Shown: piece after piece, positions 1-10,745 of the stretch
Layout: every line of letters starts with the position of its first letter
How positions within the stretch are numbered: position 1 is the stretch's first letter
Assembly (NCBI GenBank): GCA_902729415.1
Contig: CACVCF010000201.1
Location: 1-51,254, forward strand
Length of the DNA stretch: 51,254 nucleotides
DNA from: Terasakiella magnetica
GTDB lineage: Bacteria > Pseudomonadota > Alphaproteobacteria > Rhodospirillales > Magnetospirillaceae
Direction: 5' to 3'
Position numbers and translations under genes: made by a program
The notes under the pieces: model-generated
What the model saw: only the letters and a program-made list of their open reading frames with translations
The model's database searches: none
Told to the model about the DNA's origin: nothing

Positions 1-115
1 ATCCTTGCCAAGCTCAAGCGCCTGCCTGCACCATCTGAATGAATCAGTGCACTAGCAGTCTGGTTTTCCGGTTCCAAGGCCCTCCTTGAAGGAGTGGCTT
101 GATGCCTCCATCCCA

Positions 116-137
116 CGGCGTGCGGTTTCGCACGCCG
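116..137. other. Perfect 9-bp hairpin in the 1-186 leader stretch
   Basis: CGGCGTGCG and CGCACGCCG form a perfect stem with a 4-nt loop, about 50 nt beyond the stop of the pterin dehydratase gene. Neither side has a T-run, so it is not a classical intrinsic terminator, though it may mark the transcript end. I see no gene in the remainder of positions 1-186; the plus-strand open frame there is antisense to the dehydratase. Confidence 0.35.
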
Positions 138-186
138 CAAGATGTCTGCGCAGAATTCGGGAAGAGGAAGCATCGGCAGGCCGATG

Positions 187-471
187 TCATAAGGCTGCGT
201 CAATGGCGCGCGCCAGACGGGTGTCCTTGTCCGTCAATCCACCCGCATCGTGGGTGGAAAGGGTGATTTCGACCCTATTCCAGACATTGAACCATTCGGG
301 ATGGTGGTTGATCCGCTCGGCTGTCAGGGCGATGCGAGTCATGAAGGAAAACGCTGCGGCGAAATCCTTGAATTGGATCAGACGGGTGATGGCGTCACGG
401 TCAGGGCATTCAGCCCAGGCCGGTAGTTGGGACAAAGCGGCGGCGCGCGCCGCTCCTTCAAGCTTTTCCAT
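187..471 (-). CDS. phhB: 4a-hydroxytetrahydrobiopterin dehydratase (PCD/DCoH)
   Basis: A 94-aa cytosolic protein of the pterin-4a-carbinolamine dehydratase family, at the family's usual length. It would dehydrate 4a-hydroxytetrahydropterin formed by aromatic amino acid hydroxylases, or act in a related molybdopterin/pterin role. The signature is plain: [17 protein letters not shown] (about 36-52), the catalytic HHPEW at 56-60, then [19 protein letters not shown] with the second active-site His at 74. The ATG at 471 is chosen over a GTG one codon upstream; AGGAG lies 8 nt before the ATG. No phenylalanine hydroxylase gene is in the window, so its partner is unknown. Confidence 0.93.
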   Translation of the reverse strand: MEKLEGAARAAALSQLPAWAECPDRDAITRLIQFKDFAAAFSFMTRIALTAERINHHPEWFNVWNRVEITLSTHDAGGLTDKDTRLARAIDAAL

Positions 472-548
472 CACGGAATCTCCTGGAATGTGACGGGGGC
501 ACCATATAGAAGCTGGTCCGTACAGCCCCGGCCGACAAGGTATGACCG

Positions 549-956
549 ATGAGCAGAGTGATTCCCCATTTCAGCGTCCCCCCCTCTCTTGCCGATATGG
601 AAACCATCGCCGCCGCCGCCTTCGCCGATATCCCGGAGGAACTGCGCCGCTTTGCCGCCGATGTGATCATCCGGGTCGAGGACTTCCCCGACGAGGACGT
701 CGAACGCGAAATGGAATTGGAAGGCCCATTCGACCTGCTGGGTCTTTACCGCGGCGTCGCCCTGGATGGGCTGGGCTATGGCGGGGTTCCCACCGACGTC
801 GATATGATCTTTCTCTACCGCCGCCCCATTCTTGATTACTGGTGCGAGACCAGCGAGGATCTGTCATCTCTGATCATGCACGTGCTGATCCATGAGATCG
901 GCCACCACTTCGGCCTGTCCGATGACGACATGCAACGGATTGAGGATGAAACGTAG
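549..956 (+). CDS. Small zincin-like metallopeptidase family protein (DUF1025 type)
   Basis: A 135-aa protein with a HEIGHHFG zinc motif at 115-122 (H115, E116, H119) near its C-terminus and no signal peptide. It matches the short acidic bacterial metallopeptidase-like family typified by an N-terminal helical half and C-terminal HExxH, whose physiological substrate is unknown. The ATG at 549 has AAGG about 9 nt upstream. Its last 11 bp overlap the start of the downstream binding-protein gene, so the two are probably co-translated, but a functional link is not evident. Confidence 0.85.
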   Translation: MSRVIPHFSVPPSLADMETIAAAAFADIPEELRRFAADVIIRVEDFPDEDVEREMELEGPFDLLGLYRGVALDGLGYGGVPTDVDMIFLYRRPILDYWCETSEDLSSLIMHVLIHEIGHHFGLSDDDMQRIEDET

Positions 957-2007
957 CGCCCGGCTCATCGTCACTCTGCTCGGCCTGCTCGTGCCGCTAG
1001 CCGCTCAGGCCGCCAGCGAATTACGGGTGCTGGCGCGCTCGACCTATGTCTCACGCGACCTGCTGCAAAAGTTCGAGCGCGAGACCGGGGTCAGCGTCAC
1101 CCTCTCCACTCTCAGCACTCAGGACGAGATGATCGGGAAGTTGTCCGACGGTCATTCCGGCTTCGATATAACGTTTCCTGCCGATAACCAAGTCGCCAAA
1201 CTGATCGAGAACGGCCTGATCGAGCGGGTCTTGGCTGATCGCCTTCCTGGCTTTTGGAATATCGAGGATCCGTGGCGGTCAAGATCGTTCGACCCTCGGA
1301 ACGAATACACCATTCCCCACCAATGGGGGACCACTGCATTCGCAGTAGATACCTCGATCCATCGCGGTGACATCGATTCGCTGCGTCTGCTGTTCGATCC
1401 ACCGCCCGAGATTCAAGGCCGCATCGCCCTGCTTGATTCGCCCGATGTAATGCAATTGGCGCTGCTGTATCTGGGAGAGCCCCGCTGTACCGTCGACAAG
1501 GCCAAACTGGCCAGGGTTGATACCATCCTGCTGCCCCTGCTGGCCCGAGCCCGGCTGACAGCGGTGGAGCGGGCCTTGACGACCCTGGACGATCCCACCA
1601 TCGCCCTGGCGGTGGCCTGGAACGGAGATGTCATGCGCGCCCGGGAATCGCGGCCCAGCCTGGCCTATGCCTACCCGCGCGAAGGTAATCTGGTGTGGAC
1701 TGATGTGATCGCCGTTCCCCGTAACCCGCCCAACCGCGCCAATGCCCTGAAATTCCTCGCCTTCATGCTGAAGCCGGAAAACGCGGCGCAAGCTTCCAAC
1801 TTCAACGGCTACGCCAATATGATCCGAGGCAGCGAGGCCCACATGGCTCCGCATTTGCTGGCCGCGCCCGAACTGGTAGCTCCCTGGCCCGCCAAAGTCG
1901 GATTTTCGGTATCGTGCAACGCCGAGGTCCAGCGCATCCACGACGAGATGTGGATACAGCTTAAGAAGCGGGCCATCCTTTTGCCCGTAACGATTCCGCG
2001 CGGTTAG
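946..2007 (+). CDS. PotD-like periplasmic extracellular solute-binding protein
   Basis: A 353-aa protein with a clear Sec signal peptide (basic MKR, hydrophobic IVTLLGLLVPLAA, cleavage after AQA at about residue 22). The mature protein begins with ELRVLARSTYVSRDLLQKFE, the typical start of spermidine/putrescine-type (PotD/PotF) ABC binding proteins, and keeps DITFPADNQVAKLIENGLIE and IPHQWGTTAFAVD. The ATG at 946 is used because it directly precedes the signal peptide; the open frame extends 18 codons further into the upstream gene. No permease or ATPase gene is adjacent, so it is an orphan binding protein and its ligand (polyamine, iron or other) cannot be read from sequence. Confidence 0.85.
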   Translation: MKRSARLIVTLLGLLVPLAAQAASELRVLARSTYVSRDLLQKFERETGVSVTLSTLSTQDEMIGKLSDGHSGFDITFPADNQVAKLIENGLIERVLADRLPGFWNIEDPWRSRSFDPRNEYTIPHQWGTTAFAVDTSIHRGDIDSLRLLFDPPPEIQGRIALLDSPDVMQLALLYLGEPRCTVDKAKLARVDTILLPLLARARLTAVERALTTLDDPTIALAVAWNGDVMRARESRPSLAYAYPREGNLVWTDVIAVPRNPPNRANALKFLAFMLKPENAAQASNFNGYANMIRGSEAHMAPHLLAAPELVAPWPAKVGFSVSCNAEVQRIHDEMWIQLKKRAILLPVTIPRG

Positions 2008-2012
2008 AGCAA

Positions 2013-2543
2013 TTAATCCTCGTCATGCTCCGCCAGCGGCGTTCCGGCGGAAACCTTCATCTTATAGCCGGGCGGCGGAATCTGGGCGATGAAGCGCCCC
2101 TGGGCCAGTTCACTGCGCCAGCGCAGAACCGAGGCATGGGTGCCCAGCAATGCCGCCAGATCCACCACGAATAAAAAGATGCTGAGCCGCATGGCGAGAT
2201 CGGCCAGGGGCGCCATCAGCGGAATGGCGAACAGCAGCGGCACCAGGGCATAGAGAAAGGTATCGCGCCAGCGGCGCATCTTGACCATGGCGGCGGCCTG
2301 ATAGGCCAGGGGAGAGGCCAGAACCAGATCCACCTTGGCGTCGTAGACCGCCTTGGTCGCCACCCCGGCATAAGGCGGCGACAACCCGTCGAACGTGGCA
2401 TAAAGGCTGAGACCGTCGGCCGACGGCACGAAGGTGCCGCGAAACGGCTCATTGGGCCATTGCGAGCGGGGAATATGCTGCCGGATCACCTTGAACACCG
2501 CCTTGGAAAAGGCAGAGTTGGGCGGCAGCATGTCATTGACCAT
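2013..2543 (-). CDS. Small membrane protein of unknown function
   Basis: A 176-aa protein that I cannot assign to a family. The N-terminal ~90 residues are soluble-looking. They are followed by two hydrophobic helices, TFLYALVPLLFAIPLMAPL and LSIFLFVVDLAALLGTHA, and a short polar tail. It is last in the moxR-hemerythrin-VWA run, and its ATG at 2543 overlaps the VWA stop by 11 bp, preceded by GGCGGGA. By position it is likely a membrane partner of the MoxR/VWA pair; that is inference only. Confidence 0.7.
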   Translation of the reverse strand: MVNDMLPPNSAFSKAVFKVIRQHIPRSQWPNEPFRGTFVPSADGLSLYATFDGLSPPYAGVATKAVYDAKVDLVLASPLAYQAAAMVKMRRWRDTFLYALVPLLFAIPLMAPLADLAMRLSIFLFVVDLAALLGTHASVLRWRSELAQGRFIAQIPPPGYKMKVSAGTPLAEHDED

Positions 2544-3759
2544 GGCTTGGTCCCGCCGGAGCATGGGCGCCCCGATTCAATTCCCGCATGGCGCCATCCA
2601 GCCCCTCCAGAGTCAGCGGATACATGCGCCCAGCCATCAGGCGTTCCAGCATGCCGGTGGAATGGGTCCACTGCCAGCGGTCCTGCGGCGCGGGGTTGAG
2701 CCAGACGGCATTGGGCCAGTGATCGACCAGGCGCCGCATCCAGACATGGCCGGATTCTTCGTTCCACTCCTCCACCGCCCCGCCCGGAGTGGTGATCTCG
2801 TAGGGACTCATGGCGGCATCGCCCACGAAGATCAGCTTCCAGTCCGACGGATAGGTGTTGATCACGTCCCAGGTGGCGGTCACATCCTGGTGGCGGCGGT
2901 GATTGTCCTTCCACAAGCCGCCATAGGGGCAGTTGTGAAAGTAAAAATGCTCCAGATGCTTGAACTCGGAGCGCACCGCCGAGAACAGTTCCTCGCAGGT
3001 GCGGACATGTTCGTCCATGGACCCGCCCACGTCCAGCAGCAGCAGCACCTTCACCCGGTTGTGGCGTTCGGGCACCATCTGGATATCGAGCATGCCGCCG
3101 GCCCGCGCGGTGGAGCGAATGGTTCCGGCCAGATCCAGCTCGGTGGCGGCACCTTCGCGGGCAAAGCGGCGCAGGCGCCGCAGGGCCATGCGGAAGTTAC
3201 GAGTGCCCAGTTCGATACCATCGTCCAGATTTTTATAGGCGCGCTCGTCCCAAACCTTGACTGCCCGGCGGTGGCGCGATTCCGCCTGCCCGATCCGCAC
3301 GCCCTCCGGGTTATAGCCATAGGCCCCGAACGGCGAGGTTCCGGCGGTGCCGATCCATTTCGACCCGCCCTGGTGGCGCTCGTTCTGCTCCTCCAGACGT
3401 TTGCGCAAGGTCTCCATCAGCTTGTCAAAGCCGCCCATGGACTGGACTTCCGCCATTTCCTCCGGGGTCAGCAGCTTCTCGGCCAGCTTGCGCAGCCATT
3501 CCTCGGGGATGGCTGCCTTCAAGGCGTCGTTCAGGGCATCACCCGCGCTGATAACGCCGTTGAAGACCTTGCCGAACACCCGGTCAAACTTGTCGAGATT
3601 GCGTTCGTCCTTCACCAGGCAGGCGCGGGACAGATAATAGAACGTTTCGACCGATTGCTCGGCGACACCTTCATCCAGAGCTTCCAGCAGGGTGAGATAT
3701 TCCTTCAAGGTGACAGGCACCTTGGCATCCCGAAGTTCAAGGAACAGGGTCAGGAACAT
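2533..3759 (-). CDS. CoxE-like VWA domain protein
   Basis: A 408-aa protein of the VWA/CoxE group that works with MoxR AAA+ ATPases, usually in maturation or chaperoning of metal-containing or multi-subunit complexes. The N-terminal ~200 residues are helical and charged. The VWA domain starts around residue 240, with the MIDAS-type motif LLLLDVGGSMDEH; the canonical DxSxS is here DVGGS, so metal binding may be altered. LIFVGDAAMSP and a C-terminal WLNP element follow. It lies 13 nt after the bacteriohemerythrin stop; the start ATG at 3759 has only a weak upstream purine stretch. Cytoplasmic, no signal peptide. Confidence 0.88.
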   Translation of the reverse strand: MFLTLFLELRDAKVPVTLKEYLTLLEALDEGVAEQSVETFYYLSRACLVKDERNLDKFDRVFGKVFNGVISAGDALNDALKAAIPEEWLRKLAEKLLTPEEMAEVQSMGGFDKLMETLRKRLEEQNERHQGGSKWIGTAGTSPFGAYGYNPEGVRIGQAESRHRRAVKVWDERAYKNLDDGIELGTRNFRMALRRLRRFAREGAATELDLAGTIRSTARAGGMLDIQMVPERHNRVKVLLLLDVGGSMDEHVRTCEELFSAVRSEFKHLEHFYFHNCPYGGLWKDNHRRHQDVTATWDVINTYPSDWKLIFVGDAAMSPYEITTPGGAVEEWNEESGHVWMRRLVDHWPNAVWLNPAPQDRWQWTHSTGMLERLMAGRMYPLTLEGLDGAMRELNRGAHAPAGPSHGQ

Positions 3760-3772
3760 CAGATTTCTATCT

Positions 3773-4165
3773 TTACAGTGTGTGCCGGGCCTTGGTCCAG
3801 GCGGCGTATTTCATATCCTCGATCAAGATATGGCTCTTCAGCCACGTCCACAGGAAATCAGCCACCCGGGAATCGCTTCGTTCGAAAGGTGTCTCGCGGT
3901 ACTGCCGCAAGAGATCGGAAACACGATCGGTAAAGGCGTCGTGCTGAGCCCTATGACTGTCGAGGCCGGGATAGTCGATCGCTTCCAGATGGGCTTCTTC
4001 CCGCTCGAAATGGCCGCATGTGTATTCGACCAGGGCATGGAACAGGGCGACGAAATCGGCATCAGGCTGGCCGAGGCCGTTGATCATGCCGATCAGCATC
4101 TTATGGTCCGCGTCCAACGCATCGCTTCCGACGCTCATGGATTCGGTCCAGGCGATGACTGGCAT
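3773..4165 (-). CDS. Bacteriohemerythrin
   Basis: A 130-aa single-domain hemerythrin, the usual length. All seven di-iron ligands are present in order: H21, H52, E56 (HFERE), H71, H75 (HRAQH), H112 and D117 (HILIED). Such proteins reversibly bind O2 through an oxo-bridged di-iron centre and buffer or deliver oxygen in microaerophiles. It sits 2 nt after the moxR stop and 13 nt before the VWA gene, so it is embedded in that operon rather than standing alone, which is unusual and suggests the MoxR/VWA pair acts on an oxygen- or iron-related target. Confidence 0.94.
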   Translation of the reverse strand: MPVIAWTESMSVGSDALDADHKMLIGMINGLGQPDADFVALFHALVEYTCGHFEREEAHLEAIDYPGLDSHRAQHDAFTDRVSDLLRQYRETPFERSDSRVADFLWTWLKSHILIEDMKYAAWTKARHTL

Positions 4166-4167
4166 GG

Positions 4168-5013
4168 TCAGCGCCCCTCTCTGCGGCTGAGAAAAGCCAG
4201 CCGTTCAAACAGATGCACATCCTGCTCGTTCTTCAACAGCGCCCCGTGCAGCTTGGGAATCAGCGACTTGGAATCCTTGGCGCGCAGATCTTCGGGCGCC
4301 AGATCCTCGACCAGCAGCAGCTTGATCCAGTCCAGCAGCTCGGACGTGGACGGCTTCTTCTTCAGCCCCGCCACGTCACGGATGTCGAAGAACGCGGTCA
4401 GGGCTTCCCGCAGCAGCGCCGGCTTGATGTCGGGGAAGTGGACCGCCACGATGCGCTCCATGGTCTCGCGGTCGGGAAAGCGGATGTAGTGGAAGAAGCA
4501 GCGGCGCAAGAAAGCGTCGGGCAGTTCCTTCTCGTTGTTGGACGTGATGATCACCATGGGGCGCTGGGCCGCCTTGATCACTTCCTTGGTCTCGTAGACG
4601 TGGAACTCCATCCGGTCGAGTTCCAACAGCAGATCGTTGGGAAATTCGATATCGGCCTTGTCCACCTCGTCGATCAGCAGCACTGGCGGCGTCGGCGCCG
4701 TGAACGCCTCCCACAGCTTCCCCTTGACGATGTAATTGCCAATGTCGTGAACCCGGGCGTCGCCCAACTGCGAATCGCGCAACCGCGCCACCGCGTCATA
4801 TTCGTACAGCCCCTGCTGGGCTTTTGTGGTGGATTTAATATGCCACTGGATCAGCGGCCGCCCCAGGGATCGGGCGACCTCGGCGGCCAGAACCGTCTTG
4901 CCGGTCCCAGGCTCGCCCTTGATCAGCAGCGGGCGCTCCAACCGAAGGGCCGCATTGACCGCGACCAACAGATCTTCGGTCGCCACATAACTATCCGTAC
5001 CGCGAAAACTCAT
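4168..5013 (-). CDS. MoxR-family AAA+ ATPase
   Basis: A 281-aa AAA+ protein. Walker A is GEPGTGKT near residue 33, Walker B is LLIDEVDKAD near 107, sensor 1 is ITSNNEKELPDAFLRRC, and the RFP element follows. The ATG at 5013 is preceded by GGAGGA with about 7-9 nt spacing, and the region upstream of it is not protein-like, so the longer open frame to 5100 is rejected. MoxR ATPases pair with VWA proteins to mature enzyme complexes; here the VWA partner is two genes downstream with a bacteriohemerythrin between. The operon starts here and has a terminator-like hairpin of the preceding phasin gene upstream. Confidence 0.92.
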   Translation of the reverse strand: MSFRGTDSYVATEDLLVAVNAALRLERPLLIKGEPGTGKTVLAAEVARSLGRPLIQWHIKSTTKAQQGLYEYDAVARLRDSQLGDARVHDIGNYIVKGKLWEAFTAPTPPVLLIDEVDKADIEFPNDLLLELDRMEFHVYETKEVIKAAQRPMVIITSNNEKELPDAFLRRCFFHYIRFPDRETMERIVAVHFPDIKPALLREALTAFFDIRDVAGLKKKPSTSELLDWIKLLLVEDLAPEDLRAKDSKSLIPKLHGALLKNEQDVHLFERLAFLSRREGR

Positions 5014-5087
5014 GACTCCGTCCTCCACGCCCAGAAGGTAGAGGGCGGGTGGCCGCGCGGTCAAGCCCGCAAGCCGCACAAAGAGAG

Positions 5088-5119
5088 AAGCCCCGGCCAT
5101 GGGAGGATGGCCGGGGCTT
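5088..5119 (-). terminator. Intrinsic terminator downstream of the phasin gene
   Basis: A perfect 13-bp stem (AAGCCCCGGCCAT paired with ATGGCCGGGGCTT) around a 6-nt loop. On the minus strand it is followed by the pyrimidine-rich CTCTCTTTG. It lies about 120 nt beyond the phasin stop and 75 nt before the moxR start, so it separates the two units. A second, weaker hairpin (CGACGGC/GCCGTCG at 5201-5222) lies just after the phasin stop. Confidence 0.7.
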
Positions 5120-5237
5120 GGGGCCGTCGTCGCAATCGCCCGAAACAGCGGGATGGGGGGGAGTGTCCCGGACGATTATTCTGCGGCGGCGGTCTCAGTT
5201 CGACGGCCCCGAAGAGCCGTCGATATCGGGTCGTCAG

Positions 5238-5597
5238 TTAGGCCGCGATCTTGGTGAAGGCCTGCAACGCCGCGAAGCGGGCGTTCAGGGGCTCCAGAGC
5301 GGTGGTGAAAGCGGCGGTGGTCAGCTCGGCCAGCTTGCGGCCGTCGGCGATGGCGCCTTCAATGGCCTCACGGGCCAGCTTGCTCTGAAGGTCGGCCAGC
5401 TCGGCCGGGCTCTTCACGGAGAAGAGGGCCTTCACGGCGGCGTCGGCCTTCTTCACATTTTCGGCGACCAGGGACTGCTGGACCTTGGCGATCTCTTCGA
5501 AAGCCTTGACGGTGGCGGCACCGCTCTTGGCGAACGCGTCGGCATTGTCCTTGGACAGGGAAACCAGCTTCTCGAAGCCTTCGATCTTAATGGTCAT
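5238..5597 (-). CDS. Phasin family protein (PHB granule coat protein)
   Basis: A 119-aa helical protein rich in Ala, Lys and Glu with no Cys or Trp. The Phasin_2-type pattern runs through the whole length: IEGFEKLVSLSKDNADAFAK, then a long amphipathic helix with KSPAELADLQSKLAREAIE. Phasins coat polyhydroxyalkanoate granules and control their number and size. The ATG at 5597 follows AAAGGG at about 9 nt; the upstream in-frame extension is not protein-like and holds the promoter. Two TGC-N3-GCA palindromes upstream (5642-5656, 5698-5718) suggest repression by a PhaR-type regulator, which releases DNA when PHB accumulates. Monocistronic, with its own terminator. Confidence 0.88.
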   Translation of the reverse strand: MTIKIEGFEKLVSLSKDNADAFAKSGAATVKAFEEIAKVQQSLVAENVKKADAAVKALFSVKSPAELADLQSKLAREAIEGAIADGRKLAELTTAAFTTALEPLNARFAALQAFTKIAA

Positions 5598-5641
5598 GGG
5601 ATAAACCCTTTCTCGTTTGGTGGGGCGCGGCGCCGAGCGGC

Positions 5642-5656
5642 GTTGTGCGCTGCAAC
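5642..5656 (-). promoter_or_regulatory. PhaR-like operator, promoter-proximal site
   Basis: GTTGTGCGCTGCAAC is an imperfect palindrome containing TGC-N3-GCA, 45 nt upstream of the phasin ATG. It resembles the CTGC-N3-GCAG sites bound by PhaR in phototrophic and Paracoccus-type alphaproteobacteria. Assignment is by pattern only. Confidence 0.5.
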
Positions 5657-5697
5657 ATGAGAGCACCCTACCGAAAGCTTTTCCCGAACGCAAACTA

Positions 5698-5718
5698 TTT
5701 TGCTGCACTGCAACAAAA
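5698..5718 (-). promoter_or_regulatory. PhaR-like operator, 21-bp near-perfect palindrome
   Basis: The 21-bp element has arms TTTTGCTGCA and TGCAACAAAA around a central C, with 9 of 10 positions paired. It contains CTGC-ACT-GCAA, matching the CTGC-N3-GCAG type bound by PhaR. It lies about 100 nt upstream of the phasin ATG and 42 bp from the second site, consistent with an operator pair flanking the promoter. Confidence 0.55.
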
Positions 5719-5763
5719 GTTTTTTACAAGGCTGCCTTGCGTAACCACTCCTCCCCTCAACAA

Positions 5764-5800
5764 AACACCCCCGGAGCCCAAACCGGGCGCCGGGGGTGTT
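5764..5800 (-). terminator. Intrinsic terminator of the CBS-domain gene
   Basis: Perfect 11-bp arms AACACCCCCGG and CCGGGGGTGTT enclose 15 nt, beginning 14 nt after the CBS gene stop. On the minus strand the stem runs into TTTTGTTG. This is a standard rho-independent terminator position. Confidence 0.8.
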
Positions 5801-5814
5801 CTTGCCGCAAGACC

Positions 5815-6246
5815 TCAGCGGGTGGCGGCGAAATCGCGCAGCACGCTCATTTCCAGCTGAGCTTCCTTCAGGCGGAAGTTCACCGCATCGCCGATGGAGA
5901 CGATACCCAGCAATTCGTCCTTCTCCACTACCGGCAGGTGGCGGATGCGGCGCTCGGTCATCACTTCCATGATCGACTTGACGCTATCGGCCAGCGAGCA
6001 GGAGACCACCGGGCTGGACATGATGTTACGCACAGCCATTTCCAGGGCACCCTTGCCGTATTGCGACAGGCCCTTGACGATATCGCGCTCGGACAGCACG
6101 CCCTGGACCTTGCCCTTGGCGTCGCACACCACGGCCACGCCCACCTTCTTGGTGGTCAGCAGCGCGGCGGCATCGGCGACCGAATGCTCCGGACGGATGG
6201 TAAAAACGTTGGTGCCCTTGGTCTTCAGAATGGCTTCAACCGACAT
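5815..6246 (-). CDS. Tandem CBS-domain protein
   Basis: A 143-aa protein made of two CBS motifs and nothing else. The first covers roughly 8-62 (TIRPEHSVADAAALL, VGVAVVCDAKGKVQGVLSERDIVK), the second 75-130 (IMSSPVVSCSLADSV, MTERRIRHLPVVEKDELLGIVSIGD). Stand-alone CBS pairs bind adenine nucleotides and act as energy or redox sensors for partner proteins. Start ATG at 6246, preceded by AAAGGGGG. Monocistronic, between its own terminator and the end of the sugar-nucleotide operon; no partner can be named from context. Confidence 0.92.
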   Translation of the reverse strand: MSVEAILKTKGTNVFTIRPEHSVADAAALLTTKKVGVAVVCDAKGKVQGVLSERDIVKGLSQYGKGALEMAVRNIMSSPVVSCSLADSVKSIMEVMTERRIRHLPVVEKDELLGIVSIGDAVNFRLKEAQLEMSVLRDFAATR

Positions 6247-6393
6247 AGGTGGTCCCCCTTTGCTCTTGATTTACTGCCTTGATTCACCAAAAAGGGCGAC
6301 CGCGTCAACCCAGCTTCGAATCACCCTAAGAATGGAGGGGGTGCCCCCGAAATTCAACGGCCAAAAGCGGATCGACCATGCATAATTGGCAGC

Positions 6394-7769
6394 TCAGCGT
6401 TCCATTTCGACACCGCTGGCGGCCAGATGCTCGACCAAAGTGGCGCGCAACCGTTTCAGACCTTCGGATGATCCAGCCTCGCACCGGGCCACCAGCACAG
6501 CCTGGGTGTTGGAGGCACGCAGCAGCCACCAGCCATCCTCGGTATCGACCCGGACGCCATCAATGGCGGTGAAGTTGGCCTTGGCCGCCTCCAACCGGGC
6601 ACGAACCTCGGTTACCACGGCGAACTTACGTTCGTCCGGGCAGTCGAAACGCAGTTCAGGCGTATTGACCATATGGGGAAGGCGGTCGCGGCGGTGGGCC
6701 AGGGTTTCGCGCTCCCAGCGCCCGACGATGCCCAGCAGGCGGATTGCGGCGTACAGCGCGTCGTCAAAGCCGTAATAGCGGTCGGCAAAGAAGATGTGGC
6801 CGCTCATCTCGCCCGCCAGCGGCGCACCGATCTCGGCCATCTGGGTCTTGATCAGCGAGTGCCCGGTGCGCCCCATCACCGCCTTGCCGCCCATCCGTCG
6901 GACCTCGTCAAAGAACACCTTGGACGCCTTGACGTCGGCGATGATGGTCGCACCGGGGCGGGTCTTCAGCAGATCCTCGGCCAGGATCACCAGGATCTGA
7001 TCGCCCCACAGGATGCGGCCCTCACCGTCCACCACGCCGATACGGTCGCCGTCGCCGTCGAAAGCAATACCAAGGTCGGCACCTTCACTCAGCACCCGGT
7101 CTTGCAGCGCCTCCAAATTCTCCGGCTCGGTCGGGTCGGGGTGGTGATTGGGGAAACGCCCGTCAATCTCGCCAAACAGCACGGTATGGCGGCCGGGCAG
7201 ACGCTTGACCAGTTCAGTCAGAACCTCGCCGGTGGCGCCGTTGCCCGCATCCCACACCACCTTCAACTCGCGCTTGCCGTCCCAGTCCTGCACCAGACGA
7301 GCGACGTATTCTTCGAACAGGCAATCATCCACGACGGTGCCAGTGCCGACCTCCACATCCCCGGCGGCGGCGATGACACCCAGATCGCGGATATCGGCAC
7401 CAAAGAACGGCTTTCCCGCCAGCACCATCTTGAAGCCGTTGTGATTGGGCGGGTTGTGGCTGCCGGTGACCATGATGCCGCCATCGGCATCGCGCACCTT
7501 GGCGGCAAAGTACAGCATGGGGGTAGGGCCGCGCCCGACCCGGCGCACGGCACATCCCGCCGCCATCAATCCCTCGGCCAGGGCTTCGGCCATCTCGGGC
7601 GAGGACAGGCGACCATCCCAGCCGATGCAGACCACATGGCCGCCATTGCGGCGCACTCGGGTACCAAAGGCCTGGCCGATGGCCTTGGCGTCGGCGGTAA
7701 ACAAGGTCTCGCCCACGATGCCGCGAATGTCGTATTCGCGCAAGATGGTGGGATGAAAGATATGGGTCA

Positions 7770-7770
<1 letters not shown>
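6394..7770 (-). CDS. algC: Phosphomannomutase/phosphoglucomutase
   Basis: A 458-aa enzyme of the alpha-D-phosphohexomutase superfamily, close in length to Pseudomonas AlgC. It interconverts mannose-6-P/mannose-1-P and glucose-6-P/glucose-1-P. Visible elements are FREYDIRG-like LREYDIRGIVG at 10-20, the phosphoserine loop TGSHNPPNHNGFK at about 101-113, the Mg loop FDGDGDRIG at about 239, the sugar loop GEMSGHIFF near 320, and a C-terminal phosphate-binding RASNTQAVLVARCEA. The ATG overlaps the pgm stop as TGATG, so it is translationally coupled as the last gene of galU-ugd-pgm-algC. The exact sugar preference cannot be read from sequence. Confidence 0.9.
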
Positions 7771-10731
<2,961 letters not shown>

Positions 10732-10745
10732 GGCGCTTTAATCCT

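Noticed and set aside
86..493. Plus-strand open frame of 135 codons
   Set aside because: It is antisense to the clear pterin dehydratase and has a non-protein-like Arg/Ser-rich composition.
2434..3933. Plus-strand open frame of 499 codons
   Set aside because: Antisense to the VWA gene; no motif, His/Gln-rich shadow.
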